From CAYPKW01 sp964411425 (GTDB lineage: Bacteria; Pseudomonadota; Alphaproteobacteria; Dongiales; Dongiaceae): a stretch of DNA of 22,261 bases. Under the pieces are notes generated by a model. It saw only the letters and a list, made by a program, of their open reading frames with translations, did not search any database and was not told the DNA's origin. This document shows, piece after piece, positions 14,369-22,168 of this stretch. Every line of letters starts with the position of its first letter. Positions within the stretch are counted from its first letter, which is position 1. A program made the position numbers and the translations under genes. Location of the stretch: contig CAYPKW010000037.1 in NCBI GenBank assembly GCA_964411425.1, positions 1-22,261 of the forward strand, read 5' to 3'.

Positions 14369-15219
14369 CCGCCCACGAAAGGCTCGTTCCGCAAGGCCCG
14401 CCGGGCATCTCCTACGACCGGCCGACATTGATCAAGTCCAACCAGGCGCCGCGCTTCCTGTGGGGCGACCGCGACGCTGGATTCGTTTCCGACTGGATCT
14501 ACGGCTCCTCCCCGCGCATCCACATGATGTCTTTCGAGATGAGCGTGGGCGCCCGCTTCGGCAACTCGCCGGACTTCAAGACCTACTACAATTGCGCCGA
14601 GACCTACCATTGCCTCAAGGGCGAATTCACCTTCCATTGTCCCGAGACCGGCGAGGTCCACGTGTTGCGGAAGGGCGACACGCTCTATTTCCCGCCCAAG
14701 ACCTGGCACTGGGGGTACAATTTCGGCTCCGAGACGTGTCACGTGCTGGAATGCCTGACGCCGCGAACCGAGGCAGCGGTCGAGGCCCATGCGAAGAAGC
14801 AGCCCTGGCTCAAGGACATCCGATACGGCCGGCGCGAACTGGTCGGCCATTTCGTTCCCGGCCAGCCGCGCAAGGCCGAGCGCGCGAAACTGGTCAAGGC
14901 CGGCGAATACCTTTACGAGATCGTCGGCGCTGAGCGGGCGATGCGCGTCGGCCTCGTCTGTTCGACCGACATGCTGACCGTCGGCATCGTCCAACTCCAT
15001 CCCGGGCAGGAGGGAGACCCCTTCGCTCATCCCTCCGACAAGGTCGTCTTCTGCCTCGAGGGCCGCGCCAACGTCTACCTGCCGGAGGCCGATCCGAACT
15101 GGTGGGAGCTCGACGCGGGCGATACCGGCTTCATCCCGGCTCGGCGCCGGCACGCCTTTTTCAATTCGTCCGACGCCATGGCGAAGGTTCTCTTTGGCGT
15201 CGCGCCCAAGTATCGCTGA
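14365..15219 (+). CDS. Double-cupin domain protein
   Basis: The 284-residue protein has two cupin beta-barrels. Cupin 1 (about 55-130) contains CAETYHCLKGEF and LRKGDTLYFPPKTWHW. Cupin 2 (about 195-280) contains DPFAHPSDKVVFCLEGR and LDAGDTGFIPARRRHAFFN. The usual HxH metal pair of motif 1 is incomplete in both (Glu79 and a single His remain), while the motif 2 histidines His115 and His263 are kept. It could be a metal-dependent dioxygenase or isomerase with altered ligands, or a small-molecule-binding protein. I chose the ATG at 14365 with GAGGT upstream; an in-frame ATG at 14314 would add 17 basic residues. Its place ahead of potDABC-SDR suggests it acts on the imported compound. Confidence 0.8.
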   Translation: MTAHERLVPQGPPGISYDRPTLIKSNQAPRFLWGDRDAGFVSDWIYGSSPRIHMMSFEMSVGARFGNSPDFKTYYNCAETYHCLKGEFTFHCPETGEVHVLRKGDTLYFPPKTWHWGYNFGSETCHVLECLTPRTEAAVEAHAKKQPWLKDIRYGRRELVGHFVPGQPRKAERAKLVKAGEYLYEIVGAERAMRVGLVCSTDMLTVGIVQLHPGQEGDPFAHPSDKVVFCLEGRANVYLPEADPNWWELDAGDTGFIPARRRHAFFNSSDAMAKVLFGVAPKYR

Positions 15220-15260
15220 TCGCCGAATGACGCGTGAGACGTCAACCAAGGGAGGATGAC

Positions 15261-16358
15261 ATGACCATCAAACTCGATCGCAGACAGTTCGTCGTGGGTT
15301 CCGCCGCGGCCGCCGGCGCGATGACGTTCGGCCTCGCGCCCGCGCGGGCCGATACGACGGTCACCTGGGTGGGCTGGCAGGGATACGACGAGCCCCTGAA
15401 GCTCGGGTCGTTTCTTGCCGACAACGGCATCGCGCTCGCCACCACCTACATCAACACGAACGAGGAGATCATCACCAAGCTGCAGGCCGGCGGCGCGGGG
15501 CAGGTCGATTTCATCACCATCTACTACGGTCACGTGCCCATCCTCGTTGCCGCCGATCTGCTAGAGCCGATCGACGAAAGCAAGCTGCCGGCCATCCGGG
15601 ATATGTTCCCCGAGTTCCTCAGCGTCGATGCGCTGCGGAAGGACGGCAAGCTCTATGCCGTGCCCTTCACCTGGGGCACGCTGTGCATGATCTACGATCC
15701 GGCGGCCATTCCGCGGCCCACGTCCTGGAAGGATGCGCTGAAGGACGAATACAAGGGTAAGGTCGCCATGGTCGACGATGCCACCGGCCTCCTTGCCACC
15801 TGGGCGCCGATCGTCACCGGCACCAAGACGCCGACGCGCATCACCATGGACGAGCTGAAGAAGACCGTCGATTTCCTCATCGACATCAAGAAGAACCACG
15901 CCCGCACCTTCTCGGCGAGCTACGGCGAGGCGGTCGATCTCTTCGCCCGCGGCGAGGTGGTGACCTCGGTCCTCGGCTGGGACGCCATGATCGGCTTCGC
16001 CGCCGCCAAGAACAAGAAGCTCGATTGCGTGATCCCGGAGGAAGGCGTCTTCGTGTTCATGGACACGCTCGCCATTCCGAAGGGCGCGCCCAATCTCGAT
16101 CTCGCCTACAAGATGCTCGAGCAATCCATATCGCCGGCCGGTCAGAAGCACATCGCCGACACGCTGACGCAGGCGATCATCACCAAGGCGGCGGTGCCGT
16201 TGGTCGATGCCAAGAACCGGGAGATCTATCAGTACGACAATCTGCCGGCGCTGTTCGAGAAGGCGCACTTCTATCCGTTCTGGCCGCTCGAGCCGGAAGG
16301 CGATTTCGTCACCCACGAGCAGAGCCAGGAGGAATACCAGCGCTTCCTCAAGGCCTGA
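15261..16358 (+). CDS. potD: Spermidine/putrescine-type periplasmic binding protein with Tat signal
   Basis: The 365-residue solute-binding protein is of the PotD/PotF-like family (SBP family 1/8 type). A twin-arginine signal is clear: DRRQFVVGSA at residues 6-15, an Ala-rich hydrophobic stretch and ARA cleavage near residue 30. It is therefore exported folded to the periplasm. The mature protein begins with VTWVGWQGYDE. A GGAGG ribosome binding site lies just upstream of the ATG at 15261. It is followed at short distance by the matching ATPase and two permeases, making a full importer. Polyamines are the prototype ligands of the family, but related proteins bind other organic cations, amino acids or opines. 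The substrate is therefore open, and the gene symbol denotes family only. Confidence 0.85.
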   Translation: MTIKLDRRQFVVGSAAAAGAMTFGLAPARADTTVTWVGWQGYDEPLKLGSFLADNGIALATTYINTNEEIITKLQAGGAGQVDFITIYYGHVPILVAADLLEPIDESKLPAIRDMFPEFLSVDALRKDGKLYAVPFTWGTLCMIYDPAAIPRPTSWKDALKDEYKGKVAMVDDATGLLATWAPIVTGTKTPTRITMDELKKTVDFLIDIKKNHARTFSASYGEAVDLFARGEVVTSVLGWDAMIGFAAAKNKKLDCVIPEEGVFVFMDTLAIPKGAPNLDLAYKMLEQSISPAGQKHIADTLTQAIITKAAVPLVDAKNREIYQYDNLPALFEKAHFYPFWPLEPEGDFVTHEQSQEEYQRFLKA

Positions 16359-16424
16359 TCGTTGCCGGGAGCCGAGGGGGTCATTGCCACCGCCGGAGGC
16401 GAGGGTCCCCCGCGGACCGCCCTC

Positions 16425-17483
16425 ATGCCCCTCTTGCAGCTCAAGGGCCTGAGCAAGTCGTTCGGTGCGGTCGTCGCCGTCCACCCGTTGAACCTCGACG
16501 TCGAGGCGGGAGATTTCTGCGCCATCCTGGGGCCCTCGGGATGCGGAAAGTCGACGCTTCTGCGGATGATTGCGGGTTTCGCCGAGCCCTCGTCCGGAAC
16601 GGTGATCGTGGATGGCGTGGACGTGACCGCGCTGGGGCCCGAGAAGCGCCCGACGAACATGGTGTTTCAGGGCTACGGCCTGTTCCCGCACTTGACCGTC
16701 GCCCAGAACGTCGCCTTCGGCCTGAGGCTTAGGCGGCAGCCCGAGCCGGCGATCCAGCGGCAGGTGAGCGAGGCGCTGGCTCTCGTCCGGCTCGACGGCC
16801 TCGAAGGCCGGACGATCGACCGGCTCTCCGGCGGCCAGCAGCAGCGCGTGGCCCTGGCCCGGGCGTTGGTCATGAAGCCGAAGGTCCTGTTGCTCGACGA
16901 GCCGCTGGCGGCCCTCGATCTCAAGCTGCGCCATGCGATGCAGGGAGAGCTGCTCCGCATCCATCGCGAGATCGGCGGCACCTTCATCTTCGTCACTCAT
17001 GACCAGGGCGAGGCCTTCGCGCTCGCCAACCGCGTCGTCGTCTTGAATGCCGGCCGCGTCGAGCAGATCGGCGCTCCGGACGAGATCTATCTCGATCCGC
17101 GAACGCTGTTCGTCGCCGATTTCGTCGGCGAGGCCACGATGCTGCGCGGACGGCGGACGGCAGGCGGCATAACGCTGGCGGCGGGTCCTCTATTCCCGTC
17201 GTCCGGCCGCGACGGCGACGTCCGCGTCATGATCAGGCCGAACCGGGTCGTGGTCGATCCGCCGGCCGGCCATATCGTCGTGGACGCTCGCGTCAGCGAA
17301 GCCGTATTCCTCGGCGATACGGTCAAGGTGTCGGCCGTCTCGAGCTCGGGCGAGCTGCTCATCCTGCGCGATCACGCTGCCCTCCGGCGGGGGCGCTACG
17401 TCGTGGGCGGCACCTGTCGCTTCGGGTGGGCGGCGGAAGATCAGCGCGTCATCGAGGAAGGCACCGATGATCCGGCGCCGTAA
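16425..17483 (+). CDS. potA: Spermidine/putrescine-type ABC transporter ATP-binding protein
   Basis: The 352-residue ATPase subunit has Walker A GPSGCGKST (36-44), Q-loop FQGYGLFPH (81-89), signature LSGGQQQRV (134-142), Walker B LLLDEP (155-160) and H-loop His192. The C-terminal ~100 residues form a TOBE-type regulatory domain (about 265-345), as in PotA and other importers of the CUT1/polyamine group. The ATG at 16425 gives the normal N-terminus MPLLQLKGLSKSFG but has no clear ribosome binding site. A TTG at 16362, right after the potD stop, would add 21 unusual residues and is less likely. The 3' end overlaps potB by 17 bases. Confidence 0.9.
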   Translation: MPLLQLKGLSKSFGAVVAVHPLNLDVEAGDFCAILGPSGCGKSTLLRMIAGFAEPSSGTVIVDGVDVTALGPEKRPTNMVFQGYGLFPHLTVAQNVAFGLRLRRQPEPAIQRQVSEALALVRLDGLEGRTIDRLSGGQQQRVALARALVMKPKVLLLDEPLAALDLKLRHAMQGELLRIHREIGGTFIFVTHDQGEAFALANRVVVLNAGRVEQIGAPDEIYLDPRTLFVADFVGEATMLRGRRTAGGITLAAGPLFPSSGRDGDVRVMIRPNRVVVDPPAGHIVVDARVSEAVFLGDTVKVSAVSSSGELLILRDHAALRRGRYVVGGTCRFGWAAEDQRVIEEGTDDPAP

Positions 17484-18300
17484 CGCGCTGCTCATCCTGC
17501 CCGCCGGCGGCATCGTGCTGGCGATCTTCGCGGCACCGATGCTGCTCCTCTTCGTGGTGAGCTTCTGGTCGGTGAAGAGTTACCGCCTCAGGCCCGATCT
17601 GTCGCTGGCGGCCTGGGAGCGCTTCTTCACCGAATACGGCACGCTCACGCTCTACACGCTGGGCGTCGGCATCGTCGCCGGCGCCATCTGCACCGGCGCC
17701 GGGCTCGCCTTCGCCTACGCGGCCCGCTTCAAGGCCGGCCGCCTCGGCGACGCGCTGATGTTGGCCGTGCTGATCACGCTGTTCGGCGGCTATCTCGTGA
17801 AGGTCTATGCCTGGAAGACGATTCTGGGCGCGGACGGGATCGTCAACGGCGCCTTGATCGGCTTGGGGCTCATCGACGCCCCCGCGCCGTGGCTGATCTA
17901 CAGCCGCGGCACGGTGGTGATCGCGCTCGTGAACTTCCTGCTGCCCTTCGCCATTCTTCCCATCTATGCGGCGATGCGCAACATTCCGGACGCCGCCGTC
18001 GAGGCGGCGCGCGACCTCGGCGCCACCGCGGCGGAGACCTTCATGCGCGTCATCCTGCCATTGGCGCGCACCGGCGTGTTCTCCGCGTTCGCCTTCTGCT
18101 TCGTCATCGCGGCGGGCGACTATGTGACGCCGATGCTGCTCGGCGGCACGTCGGGCAGCATGCTGGGCCAGTTCGTCGCCATCGAGTTCTCGACGCGCTT
18201 CAACTGGCCGGCGGGGGCCGCGATGTCGCTGGGCCTGCTCGCCGCCTGCGGCCTCTTGCTCGGGCTCGTGGCGCTCCTCATGAGGCCGCGGCGAGCATGA
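17467..18300 (+). CDS. potB: Spermidine/putrescine-type ABC transporter permease 1
   Basis: The 277-residue inner-membrane permease has about six transmembrane helices and a BPD_transp_1 domain. The ATPase-contact (EAA) loop is EAARDLGATAAETFMRVILP at residues 179-198. GDYVTPMLLGG near residue 215 is a PotB signature. The ATG at 17467 is preceded by GAGGAAGG inside the end of potA, and the stop overlaps the potC start as ATGA. It is paired with PotC as the membrane heterodimer. Confidence 0.9.
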   Translation: MIRRRNALLILPAGGIVLAIFAAPMLLLFVVSFWSVKSYRLRPDLSLAAWERFFTEYGTLTLYTLGVGIVAGAICTGAGLAFAYAARFKAGRLGDALMLAVLITLFGGYLVKVYAWKTILGADGIVNGALIGLGLIDAPAPWLIYSRGTVVIALVNFLLPFAILPIYAAMRNIPDAAVEAARDLGATAAETFMRVILPLARTGVFSAFAFCFVIAAGDYVTPMLLGGTSGSMLGQFVAIEFSTRFNWPAGAAMSLGLLAACGLLLGLVALLMRPRRA

Positions 18301-19073
18301 CGAAGGGTCGCGCGATGTGGACCGCCGTCATCGGCCTCTTCCTCGTGTTCCTGCTCGGGCCGATCGCGCTCGTCGTGCTGTTCTCCTTCGGGTCCAATGC
18401 GCTCATCGGATTCCCCATGGGCGGGCTCACCCTCGACTGGTATGCGCGGCTCGTCCGCGACACGAGCTTTCACAGCGCCATGGTGACGAGCGTCACCGTG
18501 GCGGGCGGCGCGGCGGTCCTGGCGACGGCCACCGGGACCTGTGCCGCGCTGGCGCTCGACCGGATGGCGCCGGCCTTGGCGCGCGCCGTCGCCGCAAGCC
18601 TGTCGCCGCCCGTGCTGTTGCCGCCGCTGGTCGTGGCCATCGGCATCGTCGTGCTGTTCGTTCGCGGCCTCGGGATCGGCCTCGGCATTCCCGTCGTCGT
18701 GCTGGCGCACGTGCTGGTGACCCAGCCCTTCGTCATCCTCATCGTCATGTCGCGCCTCCAGTCTTTCGACTGGGCGTCGGTCGATGCGGCGCGCGACCTG
18801 GGCGCGTCGCCCTGGCAGGCGTTCCGGCTCGTGACCCTGCCGCAAATCCGCGCGGCGCTGGTCGGCTCCGGCCTGATCGTCGCCGCCATTTCGCTCGACG
18901 ACTTCATCATCGCGTCCTTTACGCTGGGCGGCGGCAACACGGTCTCGACCTTCGTATGGGGCATGCTGCGCACCACGCTCGACCCGTCGATCAACGCCAT
19001 CGCCACGATCCTCTTGCTGGCGACGGCCGGCTCGGCGGCCCTCGCCCTCAGGCTCACGCGCTACCGGGGGTGA
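18297..19073 (+). CDS. potC: Spermidine/putrescine-type ABC transporter permease 2
   Basis: The 258-residue second permease has about six membrane helices. The EAA-type loop, DAARDLGASPWQAFRLVTLP, is at residues 163-182, and SLDDFIIASF near residue 200 is typical of PotC. The ATG at 18297 overlaps the potB stop (ATGA). An internal ATG at 18315 is a less likely start. Length is normal. The next gene starts after four bases, so the SDR belongs to the same transcript. Confidence 0.9.
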   Translation: MTKGRAMWTAVIGLFLVFLLGPIALVVLFSFGSNALIGFPMGGLTLDWYARLVRDTSFHSAMVTSVTVAGGAAVLATATGTCAALALDRMAPALARAVAASLSPPVLLPPLVVAIGIVVLFVRGLGIGLGIPVVVLAHVLVTQPFVILIVMSRLQSFDWASVDAARDLGASPWQAFRLVTLPQIRAALVGSGLIVAAISLDDFIIASFTLGGGNTVSTFVWGMLRTTLDPSINAIATILLLATAGSAALALRLTRYRG

Positions 19074-19077
19074 TGCG

Positions 19078-19899
19078 ATGGATCATGGATTAGGCGGCCG
19101 GACGGTCCTCGTCACCGGTGCCGCGCGCGGCATGGGCAGCGCCATCGCGCTCGCCTTCGCCGGCGAAGGGGCGCGGGTGATCCTGCTCGGCCGGTCGCTC
19201 GAATCGCTGGGGCCCGCCGTAGCGGCCGTCAAGGCGCTCGGCGGCGACGCGCTGGGGGTGGCCTGCAACGTAGCCCAGCCCGAGCAGATCCGCGCGGCCG
19301 TGGCAAGGTCGCTCGACTGGGCCGGCCGCATCCACGTCCTCGTCAACAATGCGGGCATCTCGGGCGAGGAGGCTCCATTCCTGTCGCTGAGCGAGCAGGC
19401 CTGGGACGAGATGCTGGCGGTCAACCTCAAGGGACCGTTCCTGTTGAGCCAGCGCGTCGCGCGCCACATGGCGGAACGGGGCGAGGGCGGCGCCATTCTC
19501 CACAATGCCTCGATCTCGGGCCTAGGAGTCGACGGCCCCTATTCGCATTACTCGGCGTCGAAGGCGGGGCTGCTCGCGCTGACGCGCTCGATGGCGGTCG
19601 AACTGGCGCCCCATCGTATTCGCGTCAATGCCGTGAGCCCCGGCTACACGCGCACGGACATGACCATGGGGTCCTTGGCCCCGGACCAGCGCGAGTTCGT
19701 CTCCTCCGGCTTCGTCCGCGTTCCCATGGGACGCGTCGTCGAACCCGAAGAGGTCGCGCAAGCCTTCGTCTTTCTCGCCTCCAGCGCCGCCTCCGGCATC
19801 ACCGGGGCGAACCTCGTCGTCGACGGCGGGCTCACCGCCAATCTCTACATCATGGAGACGATTCCGCAAGCAGGCCGGCCGGCCGGCGCCGGTAAGTAG
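19078..19899 (+). CDS. Short-chain dehydrogenase/reductase (SDR)
   Basis: The 273-residue classical SDR is related to FabG-like 3-oxoacyl and sugar or alcohol dehydrogenases. The cofactor motif is TGAARGMG (13-20). NNAG is at 90-93, and the catalytic residues are Ser in ASIS (145-147), Tyr158 and Lys162 in YSASK. VNAVSPGYTRTDM and GITGANLVVDGG are standard for the family. It probably oxidises or reduces a hydroxyl/keto group using NAD(P)H. As the last gene of the cupin-potDABC operon it likely takes part in breaking down the imported compound. The exact substrate cannot be read from sequence. Confidence 0.9.
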   Translation: MDHGLGGRTVLVTGAARGMGSAIALAFAGEGARVILLGRSLESLGPAVAAVKALGGDALGVACNVAQPEQIRAAVARSLDWAGRIHVLVNNAGISGEEAPFLSLSEQAWDEMLAVNLKGPFLLSQRVARHMAERGEGGAILHNASISGLGVDGPYSHYSASKAGLLALTRSMAVELAPHRIRVNAVSPGYTRTDMTMGSLAPDQREFVSSGFVRVPMGRVVEPEEVAQAFVFLASSAASGITGANLVVDGGLTANLYIMETIPQAGRPAGAGK

Positions 19900-19902
19900 G
19901 GA

Positions 19903-19943
19903 GAGGCCGGCCGCTCAAGAACGTCGTCGACCGGGCAAGGGGG
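19903..19943 (+). pseudogene. Remnant of the 3' end of a hydroxyacid dehydrogenase gene (right copy of direct repeat)
   Basis: This segment, just after the SDR stop, repeats the end of the dehydrogenase gene (14184-14227) with a four-base deletion and one substitution. The shared block AAGAAC-x-TCGTCGACCGGGC followed by AAGGGGG encodes RPLKN-[LV]-VDRARG. There is no open frame upstream, so it is a scar and not a gene. Confidence 0.75.
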
Positions 19944-19980
19944 AATTATACTAAGAGCCTCCGAGATCGACTCGTAACCC

Positions 19981-20091
19981 GTCCTTCGAGACGCGCCCTT
20001 CGGGCGCTCCTCAGGACGAGGTTTTGTTCACAAAAACAACCCCTTGCCTCATGCTGAGGAGCCGGCGAAGCCGGCGTCTCGAAGCACGAGG
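19981..20091. repeat. Pair of facing palindromic repeats (REP/BIME-like), possible terminator
   Basis: Hairpin 1 (19981-20017) has outer GTCCT/AGGAC and inner GCGCCC-TTC-GGGCGC. Hairpin 2 (20047-20091) has CCTCATGCTGAGGA, then GCCGGC-GAA-GCCGGC, then TCTCGAAGCACGAGG. They are members of one family (CTTCGAGACGC...GCTCCTCAGGA) in opposite orientation. Between them is an AT-rich near-palindrome, GTTTTGTTCACAAAAAC. The family is common in alphaproteobacterial intergenic DNA (from memory). Placed between convergent operons, it may stop transcription from both sides. Confidence 0.75.
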
Positions 20092-20650
20092 CAAGAGGTC
20101 GTCGTCATCGACCTCTCTCGCGCTCGCGCCCTCTCCCGCCGTCCCCCCGAGCAGTGGCCGTCAGGCGGCGTGTCGAAGGGGCGGGAATGAGCGCGCCCCG
20201 GACCCGATCCGTGGGCCAGGGTGAAACTGCGTGAGCAGGTCGATCGGGTGTTGCTCGGGTTACGACAAGAACCTCGAGGTGGTGAGTCGGATTGTTAATC
20301 GTCTGCTTTGTGCCAAGACAGAGACATTCAGCCGGTCCCTCGTCGTCGCTCGAGAACCTCTGTTTCCAGGTTTGGAGTGGATCGCGTCAAAGATGCGCCC
20401 ATGACGGCCGCTTTCGTTCCGGGCCGCTCGCCGGCAGGATTGTCAATGTCAAGTAGTATGCCAAGCGCGAAAGGACATAGGATATCGGCCTCGATCTACC
20501 GCCGGACTACATTTTGGATCACCAAGGCGCGGATGTGGGGCCCTGCCGCGTCGAGCTTGCATCCGGTTCAAGGAGTTTGATGGATTCACTGCGCTTGAAA
20601 AAACAAGCCAGATCGAGAATAGCGCGGCCGCCGCCGTTAGATGCGTCCTC
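20092..20650. other. Gene-free stretch with possible decayed coding sequence
   Basis: No convincing gene is present. Short open frames lack ribosome binding sites or family features. From about 20480 to 20630 two plus-strand frames read protein-like for 25-40 residues each (one giving DIGLDLPPDYILDHQGADVG, the other FKEFDGFTALEKTSQIENS). They overlap near 20565, as would remain from a frameshifted, truncated gene. I cannot name the family. Base composition is lower in GC than in the operons to the left. Confidence 0.4.
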
Positions 20651-21826
20651 CTAGCGCCAAGGGGAGCGCAGCGCAACCCAGGCCAATCCTGCCCCGGCCG
20701 CGCCGATCACCACCAGCATCCCATGGGGGTCCCAAATCCGCATGGCGAGCCCCGCCAACAATGGGCCCACGAGCCCGCCGACCTCCAAGGCCAAACTGAA
20801 GGCCGAATTAGCGCCCGAAAGCTGCTCGGTCTTGAAGGCTCGGCCCAGCATCGTCATGGAGGTAGTAAATGCCCCACCCAGGAACCCACCCCAGAGAAGC
20901 AGAATCAACCAAGCCATGGCGCCCTTGTCCACGATGAAGGGGATCGCCAGCGCGCCCAACACTTGGACAACACCACAACCGGCCAGAATCAGGGGTGCGC
21001 TCCACCGGTCAAGCAGGCGACCGATGGGAAACTGGAATCCGATATTGCCGATGACATAGGCCGTCAGCAGGAACAGCGCCTGGTTCTCGGCCAAGCCCGA
21101 ACGCACGCCATAGACCGGCAGCAGCGCCATAGTGGTGAGCCAGATCGCCCCATTCATCAGACTCGCCACCATGACGACCGGCGCCTGACGAAAGGCCTGG
21201 CGCAACGGGATAGGTGCATGGTCGCGTAAGGCGGGGGCGCCGCTTCGACTTGCCAGTGGAATCGGCAGGATCGAGACCGCCATGACCGCGGCGATGACCA
21301 GGAATGGAAGCGCGCCCTCGCTGCCGGTTATGCCGATCAGAAGCGGTCCGGTCGCAAGTCCGGCGGAAAAAAAAGACACATAGAGCCCCATCACGGAACC
21401 GCGCTTTTCCGGGAGCGCCAAGGCATTGATCCAGGTTTCGCTCACCACCAACGCGAGGCCTAACCCCAAGCCCATGACGAAGCGCAGCACGAACCACGCG
21501 GGAACATCGGCAATGACCGGGAACAACAACAACATGGCCAGGGCAAGCCCGCTGCCGGCATAGAGGCTGGGGGCGGCCCCGATGCGCCGGATGATCAAGG
21601 GGATCAATGCGCTGACCGACACCACGGCCAAGGACGGCGTCGCCCCCATCAGCCCGTTCCAGGCCGAATCCACTCCTTGGCGTTCCAGGTTCAGCGACAG
21701 AAGCGGCGACACGCCGCTCAGGATGATACCGACAATTGATGCGCTCGCGATCGCCCCCGTCAGGCCCAACCACCGTCGATCAGGAACGGAAACGCTCTCG
21801 CTCGGTGCTTCATCGGGCGCGTTCAT
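20651..21826 (-). CDS. MFS transporter (YcaD/UMF-like)
   Basis: The 391-residue major facilitator protein has about twelve membrane helices. FVMGLGLGLALVVSETWINALA in the helix 4 region and RGSVMGLYVSFFSAGLATGPLL in helix 5 resemble YcaD-like transporters of unknown substrate. GRLLDRWSAPLIL is the second-half motif A equivalent. I prefer the ATG at 21826, with GAGGG eight bases upstream; a TTG at 21841 would add five residues. The gene is less GC-rich than the transport operons on its other side. It begins 12 bases after the stop of the broken cyclase fragment and runs convergent to the pot operon. Import versus export cannot be told. Confidence 0.87.
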   Translation of the reverse strand: MNAPDEAPSESVSVPDRRWLGLTGAIASASIVGIILSGVSPLLSLNLERQGVDSAWNGLMGATPSLAVVSVSALIPLIIRRIGAAPSLYAGSGLALAMLLLFPVIADVPAWFVLRFVMGLGLGLALVVSETWINALALPEKRGSVMGLYVSFFSAGLATGPLLIGITGSEGALPFLVIAAVMAVSILPIPLASRSGAPALRDHAPIPLRQAFRQAPVVMVASLMNGAIWLTTMALLPVYGVRSGLAENQALFLLTAYVIGNIGFQFPIGRLLDRWSAPLILAGCGVVQVLGALAIPFIVDKGAMAWLILLLWGGFLGGAFTTSMTMLGRAFKTEQLSGANSAFSLALEVGGLVGPLLAGLAMRIWDPHGMLVVIGAAGAGLAWVALRSPWR

Positions 21827-21837
21827 CGTCGGCGCCC

Positions 21838-22023
21838 TCAAGGACCTCTAGCATCGCGGATGTAGCCCTGGTGATTGGCGACCAGCGGATTCATCACGTC
21901 ACGGCGACGAGTCTTCAAGGTCCCCAACGTGCCGGCCTCGTGAGCTTCCATCATTCGGCTATTGCCGACAACATTGGCGGCCAGAATGGCGGCGAGGCGA
22001 GGTTGGGTGCGTTCCTCGGTCAT
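21838..22023 (-). pseudogene. Truncated class III adenylate cyclase (N-terminal fragment)
   Basis: The 61-codon frame reads RLAAILAANVVGNSRMMEAHEAGTL and so on. This aligns to the start of the stand-alone class III adenylate/guanylate cyclase catalytic domain, whose usual form is RLAAILAADVVGYSRLM..DEEGTL. Only about a quarter of the domain remains before a stop. The first metal-binding Asp of AADVVGYSR is Asn here, so even the retained part is inactive. It sits directly upstream of the MFS gene on the same strand. It is most likely a relic trimmed when the MFS gene arrived, possibly still serving as transcribed leader. Confidence 0.8.
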
Positions 22024-22133
22024 TTCATGCGATAGTATTGGCGGGTCGTCGGGGAGTCTATCGGGCGGAACCTCCGGTTCGGGTCAACAGCAGACTTTTG
22101 CCGAAACCGACCCATTGCCCGGCCGGCAGCCCC

Positions 22134-22162
22134 TTGACGGTCACGGCTTATGTTCCTACAAT
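22134..22162 (+). promoter_or_regulatory. Strong sigma70-type promoter
   Basis: TTGACG (22134-22139), a 17-base spacer and TACAAT (22157-22162) are close to consensus in a GC-rich background. Transcription would begin near 22169 and read rightward out of the window into hairpin-rich DNA without an open reading frame. Confidence 0.65.
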
Positions 22163-22168
22163 CCCGCC

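Noticed and set aside
20308..20580. 90-codon plus-strand frame in the gap before the MFS gene
   Set aside because: It has no ribosome binding site and no recognisable domain, with a composition typical of random frames. The overlapping minus-strand frame at 20449-20676 is equally weak.
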